Origin: Acanthamoeba castellanii str. Neff | Taxonomy: Eukaryota; Discosea; Longamoebia; Acanthamoebidae | Direction: 5' to 3' | Length of the DNA: 64,000 nt | Assembly (NCBI RefSeq): GCF_000313135.1 | Contig: NW_004457466.1 | Span: 6,314 to 70,313 of the forward strand | Shown: positions 23,028 to 33,959 of the stretch, in pieces | Numbering within the stretch: position 1 is the stretch's first letter | Layout: each line of letters starts with the position of its first letter | Notes under the pieces: model-generated | What the model saw: the letters and a program-made list of their open reading frames with translations, nothing else | What the model was told of the DNA's origin: nothing | Database searches by the model: none | Translations under genes and position numbers: made by a program

Positions 23028-25771
23028 TCAGTTGTTCTTTTTGGTGTCCACCACGGCTGTGGGGGATCCAGCAGCAGGGAGGGCGGCAGCGGAGGCGTTG
23101 GCATCGACAGAGGCGGGCTCGCCGTCCTCTCCGCTCTGGCCAAATTCATTGACGCGGGTCTTGTCCACGGGGTAGATCCACCGCTGATACAGGAAGATGA
23201 AGAAGATGATATCTGCACACAGCGACACACACACGAGACGAGAAGAGACCAAACGTGTTAGCTGACGCTCCTGCCGAGGAGGAACACCGGGCGAGTGAAC
23301 GAACCATCGCGGAAGCATGCAACTCGGTGAAGAGTGGGCATGCGAATGATGAACGCGAAGAGATCGTCGACAAAGGTGTTGAGCGCCTTGTACACGAACG
23401 TCTTCCACGGCATGTGCGCCACGCTCTTCAACTTGTAGTTGATGAACAGCTGCGGCGTCATCATCACGAACCCTGAGTATCCACCACACCACCCCGCCGT
23501 ACGTGTAAGCCGCCTGTACTGGCACCACCGGCGCAAGGTGCACCAACAGCAACCAACTTGTCTGGACGCACGACGTACCGAACGTGTAGATGCATCCGGT
23601 GAGGGAGTTGAGGATCCACGAATACCAGCTCTTGTGGGTGTCGTAGGCGAGGGAGTAGATGGCGTAGCCCACCACGAGCACGTACAGCAGGTACGACAGG
23701 TACTTCATCGCTGCCACATCCTGAACGATGACGAGGAGTTAGTGACCGAGCCACGCCCGTTGGGTCGCAACGGCCCAGGCTTGTGGGGGCAGAGTGTGCA
23801 TACAAGCTCCTTGGTCCGGGCGGAGTAGGTGGCCCTGTCCTTGAAGCTGATGCTGGGAAGACCGCCGTTGGGCCACTGAACTATAACCTGTGACGTGGCA
23901 ATGTGGGGAATGCGTAAGATAACTCTGCGAGCGAAGGGGTATGGGGGTGGGGGGTAAGCCGCACCTCGACGGCCTTGGTGATCTTCCAGGCCTCGATGAG
24001 CAGACCCACGGAAGCGGAGATGAGGATGATCCAGCTCGTGTCGTTGTCGAACAAGTAGAGCAGGATGATGAACTGCGTGATGCAGTTGACGAAGATCGTG
24101 CGCACGGAGAGACCCTCCAGGTTCTTCTTCTCCTTCCAGAACGAGATGTCTGTGCAGACACCACACCACGCCATCAGAAGTCAACAACTCTGCCGGACAG
24201 CAGCCTCAGTGAGCGACCCGTCCGGCCCAAGCCGCCGCGCCCGACTGGCATGCGTGCGTACCGTTCTTAAAGGCCAAGAAGTCGAACACCGAGTGAAGGA
24301 TGGACACCGCAAACGTGAGCACGAGGAGCCAGGGGTTCGTCTCCACCAACATCCTCTGCCGATGACGTGCATAGCGTGGATATTGACCAGGTCAGATCCG
24401 AGTGTCAAGGCGAAGCGTGTCGCGGGGGTGAGGGTACGGGTGTACCTTGATCTCGTCGCTCTCGCCCTCGGCGGCGCTGCCCCAGCTCTCCTGCATCTTG
24501 AAGGAGTGCTGCATCTGCACCATCATCTGCCACTTCCACATCGACAGAGTGTTGTATTCGAGGCGGAGGGGCAGCTCGGGCGTGGTGTCGTTGATCGGAT
24601 AGAGGTGTTCGCGGAAGATCCAGAACTCGTTGATGAACAGCGTCGGGTGGTAGCTGCCCTCTGCATCGAAGCTCATGACTGCACTCACGACCGCACACAC
24701 ACAGGTGAGTAGGTGGTGAGAGGGCTGAGTGGTGGCTTCGAAGATGAATGGGCCAGCGGGACTTGAACAACGCACGTTCTTCCATCTGAGGGGGAATGCC
24801 ACCTCGCGGGTAGACGGTGAAATCGTGCACCATGTTGAGCGTCAGGTTGGGCTTCCAGAACGAGACGAGCTCCACGCTCTCCTTCGCCTTTTGCTATTTG
24901 CGAGCAACAGAGTAGAGCAGAGCAGATACGACGCGACAACACACACACACACACACACAAAGCGCGCGCGTCAGCATTAAGAGAGAGGCGGCGATGTGGT
25001 GACAGAGAAGAAGGCGAACCAAGGCAAGCATCTCCGGGTCGTCTTCCATCTCGCCAGAGATGAGGTTCTTGCGGCCCTTGAGCTTGGGCTTGGGCAGGTA
25101 CGTGTTCAGGCCTGCGCGCCAGCAAAATGCCGACAGACGTCAGTGGTGCGCGCGGGGACCAAAAAACAAGGGACGCGGCTGGTGCGAGTACGTTGGCGCT
25201 TGTAGAGAAGGGCCGACTTCTTGTAGTGCTCCGATGCAGGGTCGGGCGAGTGATCGCCTTTGATGAGGTAGATGTGCGCCCACAACGAACCATTGTTCAT
25301 CATGCCCTGGTGGTGCGACAGCGCAAGACAAAAAGGGACCAGCGTGAGCGAGCGACTGCACCGTACACGTGGCACGTCCGCACAGAACAAAAGGGTGGAG
25401 GAGCGAACCGGAGTGGTCTTGATGACGACTTCTCTGATCCGCTCGTTCTCTGGCCGCCAGTCGTAGAAGAGTTGGTCTTCAGACCAGAGTAAAGGCCCTG
25501 GGTCCTTGAACTCCTCGGGCGTCATCTCCTCATTTTCCGATTGGAAAACGAGCAACTGCATGCGCTCACCGCCGTGCCAGAGGGGGCGGTGGGGCTGGAG
25601 TGCCTTGCCGGTGCTGGGATCCACGGTGGCCTGCTTGTTGCCGCCGAAAAGGTAGCTGAAGATGAAGTACATGACCAGCAACTGCACGATCACGCCCCTC
25701 CACGAAAATCCTTGCTGCCCTCCTTGCTGCCCGTTGCCGGCCGGCGCTTGGCCCTGTGCCCCTCCTTGCAT
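23028..25771 (-). CDS. CLPTM1: CLPTM1 family transmembrane protein
   Basis: Eleven exons on the minus strand: 25409-25771, 25192-25306, 25020-25111, 24776-24887, 24446-24678, 24262-24355, 23965-24149, 23804-23887, 23579-23720, 23305-23472, 23028-23212 (1773 nt, 590 aa). Diagnostic stretches align with human CLPTM1 throughout: ETNPWLLVLTFAVSILHSVF, LEGLSVRTIFVN, SFKDRATYS, GFVMMTPQLFINYKLKSVAH, KALNTFVDDLFAFIIRMP and FLYQRWIYPVDKTRVNEFG. One N-terminal anchor is followed by a large luminal domain and about five C-terminal helices. CLPTM1 is an ER/Golgi protein; in animals it traps GABA-A receptors in the ER, while CLPTM1L is a lipid scramblase. The amoeba function is unknown. It is divergent from UBC12 (237 bp). 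Confidence 0.93.
24939..24959 (+). repeat. (CA)n microsatellite in CLPTM1 intron 3
   Basis: About 10 CA units between CLPTM1 exons 3 and 4. Confidence 0.8.
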
Positions 25772-26008
25772 CGTCGATGAGATGCGATCGAGGTCGAGAT
25801 GAGCAGAAAAAAACGCCAAAAAATAAGAAAAATGCATCCTGCCTGATGACGTGTCTCGGAGTTAATGGAGGCCGAGAATCCGGGAAAAAGGGAGCCAACA
25901 AGAGGGCAACACCAACTTTCTGTGAACATTGAGGCGAGAGAAAAATTTGCTGGCTGCATTTGACGCGACATCAAATCATCAAATCCATTCACCCCGAAAC
26001 ACGCGAAG

Positions 26009-26923
26009 ATGCTGAAGCTCAGGAAGATGCAGCAGGAGAAGGAGGCGGCGGCAGCGGCTGCTGCTGCCGCCAAGTCAGAAGCGGCGGCGCCTGCCGAAGG
26101 GACGACAACGACGGGGGAGACCAGCACCAGCGGATCGGCGCCCGGGGGCTACGTGCTGAAGAAGACTAATTCCAAGGAGCTCCTTAGCGTGAGGAAGTCC
26201 AAGTCCAAGGAAAATGTCATGTCTCTTCGCACCAACACCAACCGCAAGAAGGAGAAGACGAAGGCCGTTGAGCTCCGAGTCCACAAGGGTACGCCCCTCG
26301 CAACGTTGATTAATTTAGCTCCTTTAATTAAGGAAAAAACAATCAATTAGTTTTAAATTCAAATGCTCATCCCCCCTCACTAATGCAGATGTGGCCGAGA
26401 TCGACAACATTCCCGGTTGTGAAGTGGACTTCCCTGATCCCAACAACCTGATGGTGTTCTTCGTTAACGTGACGCCGAGCGATGGTCTCTACACGGGCGC
26501 GACATTCAAGTTCCAAGTCACCATCCCTCCTTCCTACCCGTACGACCCTCCCAAAGTCGAGTGCCAGACCCTCGTCTACCACCCCAACATCGATTGGGAG
26601 GGTCACGTCTGCCTCAACATCCTCCGCGCCGACTGGATGCCTGTCCTCAACCTCGGCTCGGTCCTCTTCGGCCTCGTTACCCTCTTCCTCGTACGTTTCG
26701 CCTCCTTCTCTTTCGCTATTCTCTTTTCCTGGTTCGTCCTGTTCTGCTGGCGCTCATGTGGTCTTTCCCCCCCTGCACTCCCTAGGAGCCCAACCCGGAC
26801 GATCCTCTCAACAAGGAGGCGGCGCAGCTCATGATTGACAGACCGAGCGAGTTCGAGAGCAACGTCAAGCGCACTCTCCAGGGCGGTTACTTCATGAGCA
26901 GGCAGTTCCCCAAGCTCAAGTAA
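26009..26923 (+). CDS. UBE2M: NEDD8-conjugating enzyme E2 UBC12
   Basis: Transfers NEDD8 from its E1 to cullins, with RBX1 as partner. Exons: 26009-26288, 26389-26690, 26786-26923 (720 nt, 239 aa). The UBC fold is clear: YPYDPPKVEC, VYHPNIDWEGHVCLNILR (catalytic Cys in GHVC), DWMPVLNLGSVLFGL and EPNPDDPLNKEAA. The N-terminus MLKLRKMQQEKEA resembles the UBC12 docking peptide that binds the NEDD8 E1 (UBA3). The protein is ~55 residues longer than human UBC12; the excess is an Ala/Thr/Ser-rich and Lys-rich insert between docking peptide and core. RBX1 lies only 4.5 kb away. Confidence 0.93.
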
Positions 26924-27133
26924 GCGCCAAGGCACACCAACGCGTGGGGGCGCGACACATACAAGAACGAACGCGAAGTGCGTGCGGACACTCGACCTGA
27001 GGGTTGCTTACAGTGGTGCTTGGGTTGAATGGACGAACAGCGACTTTTGTAATATTGCTAGAGACACAACGAGAACAGAGAAGAGTGTGAACTGTCACAA
27101 AGAGAGCAAACAGCACAGTCGAGCGGCTACTGC

Positions 27134-27151
27134 AAAAAAAAAAAAAAAAAA
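27134..27151 (+). repeat. Poly(A) tract upstream of UBA2
   Basis: 18 consecutive A in the 296-bp interval between UBC12 and UBA2, ~70 nt before the UBA2 ATG. Confidence 0.8.
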
Positions 27152-27219
27152 GCAAGAAGAAAAAACAGCTGTTGTCCGTTGCAAAACGTGTGGCCAAGAT
27201 CGTCCAAAATTGGTGTAGG

Positions 27220-30191
27220 ATGGAGCACGAGAGGTACCGCGACGTTGCCGCTACGCTCGGCTCGGATCTGTTTGCCAAGGTGCAGGCGGCCAAGGTCTTG
27301 GTCGTGGGTGCAGGAGGCATCGGATGCGAATTGCTGAAAAATTTGGTGATGATGGGCTTCGTTGACATAGAAACCGTACCCCCCCCCTCTCTTCGTCACT
27401 TGGCTGCAATAGATGAAGTGCCACACGCACGGCATTGATTGTTTGTGGCGATTTATCAGATCGATTTGGATACGATCGATGTCAGCAACCTCAATCGCCA
27501 GTTTCTTTTCCAACGGCGCCACATTGGTTTGTCCAAGGCCGAGGTACGTTCCCTTTCATCTTTCTACGCACGTCGGCTTTTCTTGCCCTGTGTGCAGACA
27601 CGTCTGCTTCTTCTCCTTCGCACGTGCTCACGCTCTCGGTCCACGTAGGTGGCCCGAGAGTCTGCACTTAACTTCAACCCGCACGCGAAGATTGTAGCCC
27701 ACCACGGCAACATCAAGACGAACGAATACGGCCCCGAGTACTTCAAGCAGTTCACCCTCGTGATGAATGCCCTGGACAACCTCGGTCCGTTAACATGTCC
27801 CTCCACGCGCTCTCTCGCTCTGCTCTCAATCCACTTCGCCGCCGGCGTGCATGCCGCTCACCGTGTGTGTGTGCTTTCCCGAACCGAGCAGACGCCCGCC
27901 GACACGTCAATCGGATGTGCCTCGCCGCCGATGTCCCTCTCATCGAGAGTGGCACGGAGGGTTACCTGGGCCAGGTAACCGTCATCAAGAAGGTGCAGCT
28001 CCCTTTCCCGTGTCCGCGAGTGGGTTACACGAGTCCACACGTCATGCATGCGAGCGCATAACAGCCTTGGCTCACATCCCGCGGCACATTGCTTGCCCGC
28101 TTCACACCGGTGCAATTAGGAATCGACGGAGTGCTTCGACTGCGTGCCCCGGCCGACGCCCAAGACGTTCGCGGTGTGCACCATCCGCAGCAGTCCTTCC
28201 AAGCCCATCCATTGCATCGTTTGGGCCAAGCGGCTCTTCAGGTACCTTGATGCGACCTTCTCGGGCGTGGCGAGTATTCTTCTCTTGGCCGTCAACCTTT
28301 TCCAACGCCGCGTTGTGTCCCATTCCGACGTGCAGCCAAATATTTGCCAAAGCCGAGGAGGACGATGCGGTGACGGACCTCAACGAGGGCGAGCTGCTCA
28401 AAGGACCAGAAGGCGCCGAGGAGACCAAGGCCGAGGAGTCCGACCTGGCCCTGCTGCGCCACACGAGAGAACAGCTCAAGGAGCGCCTTCAGGCCGTACA
28501 GGAGACCCAGGGACCCGCCCGTTGGCTGTTCGATAAGGCACCCAGTCCTCGTGTGCTGCGCGTCGTTGCCCACACGCACCCACCCATAGAGCTCACTCGA
28601 TCGACAACAGGTGTTCCATGCCGACCTGGAGCTGCTCTCGGTCGTGGACCAGATCAAGCGCAAGCGACAGCCCAAAGCCGGATCCAGCGACACCAAGCCC
28701 CCGCAGCCGATCCGCTACGAGGAGGCCATGAACGCCGTCGTATGGATCCTCTCGTCTCCCCTTTTTTTTTGGGTGGTCGGGCTACCTGTGTCTCACACGT
28801 GTGTGCGCACGTACGCAATGACAAATAGGAGACGAACGGAGAGGGGAACGGCAGCAGTTTGATCAAGGACCAGCGAGTGTGGACTCTCAAGGAAAACGCG
28901 CAAGTGTTCATCAACAGGTACTCAGAGCATCGCGCCTCCTTCCCTTTGGCCTTCAACTCAAACGTTGTCACCAGTGCTACGAACCTGTACGAAAGAATCA
29001 AGAAAGTCGAATCGGTGTCGTTCGACAAAGACGACGTGGACGCAATGGACTTTGTCACGAGCGCCTCCAACCTGCGATCTCACGCCTTTGGCATCACCAA
29101 GCAAAGCCGCTTCGACACCAAAGGTATGCTACTCGCATCCCCAACTTACTGGTGGACAGAGCCCCCATTAAGCAAAAAGGGTGCGCCGGCGGTGGCTCAT
29201 TCTCTCTCTCTCTCTCTCTCCTTCAACTACCTGCAACCTACGTACAGCAATGGCGGGCAACATCATTCCGGCCATTGCCACCACGAATGCCGTCATCTCT
29301 GGCCTCATTGTGATGGAGGCCATCAAGGTGATCGACGGACGACTGGAGGACTGCCGCTCGTCCTACCTCCTGCGCCGACCTTCGAGCAAGCGGTTCCTTC
29401 TGCCGGCGCAGCTCGAGAAGCCCAACCCCAACTGCTACGTGTGCGGGTCGTCGTTCGTGCAGGTGGCCATCGACACCGAGAAGACGCTCCTCAGGCACTT
29501 CATCGAGCAGGTCCTCCGTTCCCACTTTGGAATGCTCGAACCCAGCATCATGCTCGGCTTTGAGTACGCGCCCCCACCACCACGCCCCTCCATTTCCTCT
29601 GTGCCTCCGCTGTTGGATATGGGACGGCTGATGATGTGCTTCGTACCAGCTTGCTCTACGAGTCGGGAGAGGACGCCATGGACTTCCACCAGCAGCTGGA
29701 CAAGACGCTGACGGACCTTCGAGTCACGCATAACACCGTTGTCAAGGTGGAGGACATCCTGCAGGATCTCGAGATGGAAATCAGCATTGTACACAAGTGC
29801 GTCGTCGCTCCTTCTCACCCCTTGACGTCATGGTCACCATCATGGTGGTGGTGGTGGTGGTCAGCTGACCGCGGACATGCTGGCGCGCAGGACGGACTTC
29901 GAGGAGGGCAAGAAGTTCGAGGTGGAGGGCAAGGCTTCCGTCAAGCCTCACCACGAGGGCGCGGCTGCTGCGCCACAGGCACCACAACCGGAGAGTGAAG
30001 ACGACTTGATCGTTCTTTCGGCTGCGCCTGTGCAACCGAACGCCGCCACCAAGCGCAAGAGGGAGGATGAAAACGAGGCGGCAGCAGCAACGCAGAAGAA
30101 GGCCGACGCCAAAGATGATGCCCAGGAAGAACGCAGCAAGAAGCGACGAAGGGAGGACGATGAGCCCGTAGCGATTGACCTCGTCGAGTAG
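27220..30191 (+). CDS. UBA2: SUMO-activating enzyme subunit 2 (UBA2)
   Basis: Catalytic half of the SUMO E1 (with SAE1); adenylates SUMO, forms the Cys thioester and passes it to UBC9. Exons: 27220-27375, 27460-27543, 27649-27784, 27892-27992, 28120-28241, 28336-28537, 28611-28739, 28829-28917, 28975-29123, 29248-29563, 29650-29796, 29891-30191 (1932 nt, 643 aa, against ~640 in human). Seen: nucleotide motif [28 protein letters not shown], catalytic Cys in [20 protein letters not shown], zinc pairs ECFDC and NCYVC, and [18 protein letters not shown]. The C-tail has a Lys/Arg-rich nuclear signal (SKKRRR). The intron after exon 6 appears to use a GC donor; intron 28918-28974 is 57 nt and has no stop in frame. 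Confidence 0.94.
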
Positions 30192-30272
30192 TGGGCCAAG
30201 CACCGCGGAGGAAGCAAAAGGCGAACACGCAAAAACTTTTTTTTTTCTTTGAACGCCAAAACAGAAGGAAAG

Positions 30273-31281
30273 ATGGCTGTGCGTTTGCCGCTCCTGTTCT
30301 CGGCCCACGAGGAGGAACAGCAAAACCAGCTGGATAGCCTGGTGGAGTCGCTTACATACACAAAGATCCATTCGTGCCTGCTGGCCGGGCCGTCCCGTTG
30401 GTGCGCATCTCGTGCCATTTTTCATTTACAAAGTGTACAATCTAATGCAATTGCATGGATTGCAGTGGCAAGACCTCTCTTCTCTTCCACTATGCTTACA
30501 ACTATGCCGCCGCGCATGGTGAGGCTGTCTACTTTGTTGCCCAACGCCATAAACTGCAGAATCAACTGCCCTTGCCTCCTTTGAACATGACGCAAGATGC
30601 CGAAGTGCTCAAGCGCATCAAGATGAAGTACCCCCGCCCCTTCTCCACCTCCGTGCCAACGCGCCAACGCTGATGCTCGGCTGGTGGCCAGGTATGTCGA
30701 GGACGACGAGAAACTCTGCAAGTTTTTGGCGAGCCTGCAGTTGCTACCGCGCTTGCCTCGGCTGCTCGTCATCGACGACGTGAGCAGCTTCGTGGGCGAC
30801 AAGGACCCCAAGCGCATCGCCAGAGTGATGGCGTTCATCAAGGAGGCTGCCACCTACGCCGCCACCAAATCGTACTCCACTTCGCCTCCTGGTTGGCTGA
30901 GGACCCACCCTCATGGCCTGACCGTCTCGCATTATCATCAGGCGCCACTTCGTGTTGGTCACGAGTGACACTGTGGACGTGGAGGCCAGCTCCCGCAACT
31001 TGCAGCTGTACCAGCGCTGGTTCGACTTGATCTTGCTCATCCGAGGTTCGTGCTGTTTCCACTTTCTGTTGCGCGTTTGCTTTGGGCAACAAGACGAGAT
31101 GGCTGCGCTCACTCCAGCTCTTTGCGCCACAACAGGGCCGCACAACCCACTGCAGCTGACAGTGGAGAGCGTGCACGGACGAGCAGACCCGAAAGGTGTT
31201 CACATGTACTATGAACTTTCGCCAAGCTACGTGTACTACGTCAACACTGAGCTGGATGCATCAGCCGCGGCACACGAATGA
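30273..31281 (+). CDS. RecA-fold ATPase, SWSAP1-like
   Basis: Five exons: 30273-30400, 30466-30627, 30692-30871, 30942-31045, 31136-31281 (720 nt, 239 aa). The first junction completes a Walker A, GPSRCGKTS, and Walker B is PRLLVIDDV. The order Walker A, LLFHYAYNYA, VYFVAQRHKLQ, then RIKMKY and a short LCKFLASL helix follows human SWSAP1, the Shu-complex ATPase that works with SWS1 in RAD51-dependent recombination. The identity is by pattern only; another small RecA/RadA paralogue is possible. If right, the protein acts in the nucleus in homologous recombination. It sits 81 bp after UBA2 and converges with RBX1. Confidence 0.6.
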
Positions 31282-31306
31282 ACCAAGTGCAGCGAAGAGA
31301 TGGATA

Positions 31307-31312
31307 TTTATT
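31307..31312 (-). terminator. Candidate polyadenylation signal of RBX1
   Basis: AATAAA on the minus strand, 65-70 nt beyond the RBX1 stop codon. Confidence 0.45.
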
Positions 31313-31376
31313 CAATGTACCGCGTAGCACGCCGCTCCCGCCAGCTGTAGATCGTCAATGTACAGACCTTTTTCGC

Positions 31377-32037
<661 letters not shown>

Positions 32038-32194
32038 CTACTCTCTGCGGCAGCTGATTTGTTTCTGCGTTTCGCAGAGCCAAAAGAAAAAGGACCCATA
32101 ACCCAATCTTTCTCTGAAACACGAAGGCTGAAGCCAAAAAACCAGGTTTTTCCCCCTTTTGCGTAATTCAATTTTAATTAGCTTCTCTGCACTT

Positions 32195-33615
32195 TTACTC
32201 GTCGGCGCGCTTCTTCTTCGGGGTGGTGTCCTTCTCCGCCGCGGCGGCCACTTCCGTGTTGGCCTCGCCGTCAGCCTCGCCGTTGGCGGCGCCCTCTGCC
32301 CGTTTTCGCTTGAGACCCTTCATCTTTCTGGTCTGCATCTGGCCGAGGTCCTGCTTCTCCTTGTGCACGTTGATGACCGTGCCAGGATGCTCTGCGTGAC
32401 GTTCTTGACCTTCCTGTTCTTGAGCTCTCGTGGCTGTCGGAGGGCCTCCTTCATCAAATCGTGAGCCGCGAAGCGAGTGCGCCTGATCGTCAGATCCATG
32501 GCCGGGCCAATCTCCTCCAACTCCACTCGGGGCAACTAGAGTTATGCGCGTAAGCACGCAACCCACGTTGAACAGCTTAGCCGAGCATTTGTGGGAAGGT
32601 ACGTTTGTGCCGGACTTCTTCAGGTTGATGCTGTAGTGACGGAAGTAGATCTTTCCCTCCACGGCAGTGCACACGAACACGTGGTCCAGACCCATGAGGC
32701 TGATCTGGTCAGTCACCTCTCCTCGGTAGAAATGTACGGCCGAGTTAAGGACAATGGGCGAAGTCTGAAGAGAGGCAAGCGAGAGCCAAAGAAAACAGCG
32801 CACGCACACGACAGGGGAGAGCAACGGAAAGCGCAGCGCGGCAGCAACAGGGAGGCAGGGCAGAAGGGTGGAAAGGATATCAAGCAGCAGATTGGCGAAC
32901 TTCTTGTACTCCTCCTTCTGCTCGAACTCAGGGCCACGGAACACGAAGCAAGGCTTGAAGCCCACCGTGTACGAGAGGTTTCCCTGCAATTACAAGCGGG
33001 CACAGACAGTCAGCGACAAGCTCGGCAAGACGCGGACTTAGGAATGCAGGCGTGTGCCGCGAGGAGGAGGAGGAGGAGCGCACGGGGTGCTGCTGGATAG
33101 ACTTGAAGTTCGAGACGCCGAGCTCAATGAGGTCGAGAACCTGGTGATCGAAGAACCGGCCCAGCACGAGGTTGTGGGGCCTCTTCTTTTGGTGCGAACC
33201 AAAAGCCATGAGGCTGCAGTCGTTCTTGTTCGAGAAGAACTCGATGGAGCCCTGATCCTCGAAAGGTCGCGTGTCGTTGCGTCTGTGAAATTTGATTCCG
33301 TGGGGCTTCTTCAATGTGTACTGTTGGAGATCATAGGGAAAACAAAATTAAATCTTGGCCGGAAAGAGCTTAATCTAATCACGTAAAATTAATCACGTTA
33401 AATTACTAAAATTTAACCGCAACTCAGGCTTGCGTGATGGGAGGTGCAAAGGGTACCATGTCGGCGATAACCTGGTTGATGATTTCGCTGGTCTTGGGTC
33501 CGCGAAGAAACATTGCCGATTTCACATTCTCGTTTACCTTAGGCTCCTTCTTCAGCAGAGCGCGTTCGATGCGCTTGTTCTTGGGCCTCCTTCCATTGAT
33601 AATTCTGGTGGACAT
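32195..33615 (-). CDS. RPF2: Ribosome biogenesis protein RPF2 (Brix domain)
   Basis: RPF2 with RRS1 loads the 5S RNP into pre-60S particles in the nucleolus. Exons: 33457-33615, 33084-33320, 32603-32983 (possibly with an internal in-frame intron of 45 or 84 nt near 32770-32853), 32195-32535. Conserved Brix-domain stretches: NENVKSAMFLRG, YTLKKPHGI, RPFEDQGSIEFFSNKNDCSL, FGSHQKKRPHNLVLGR, GLDHVFVCTAVEGKIYFRHY, LKKSGT, ELEEIGPAMDLTIRRTRFA and DLGQMQTRKMKGLKRKRA. In the last exon one base is missing near 32385: KNVTQSIL reads in one frame and GTVINVHKEKQDL in the next. This is probably a sequence error, since all else is conserved. The gene is divergent from the TMEM163 homologue. Confidence 0.9.
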
Positions 33616-33959
33616 GCTGCGAGATGGATGTTGGTGTCTGGGCCGGAGTGGAATGCTGTGCGTGGAGTGGCTTTCAATCTTGCGGCCGCAAAGGAGTCAA
33701 GGCAAGGAAAGGAAGGAAGCCAGAATGTCTACAACAAATCCATTTCCGGCGTGTGCTGGCTCTGACCAGCAAAAGCAGTGCTTCTCGTTTTGGGCGGCTA
33801 AACCAGTTTTCGCCTGTGCCCGCCCAGCACTTTTCATGTTCCTCCATCTTCTACTCGACATTTCTCATTGATTCTGCACCGCCCAGGGTGTGCATCCTCT
33901 CCACCCGATCAGGCGTTCTTCTTTGTCACACTACCGCATTTTTTGTTTTTCACATTGCG
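33616..33959. promoter_or_regulatory. Divergent intergenic RPF2/TMEM163
   Basis: 344 bp between two divergent start codons; must hold both promoters. No clear TATA element found. Confidence 0.5.

Noticed and set aside
24740..24800. tRNA-like sequence (GTTCAAGTC loop on minus)
   Set aside because: T-arm and acceptor stem do not pair, and it lies at a CLPTM1 exon-intron border.
32770..32853. Extra hydrophobic insert in RPF2 (LSTLLPCLPVAAALRF...)
   Set aside because: Looks like an in-frame intron (ending CTTCAG) rather than protein; exact donor left undecided between 84- and 45-nt options.
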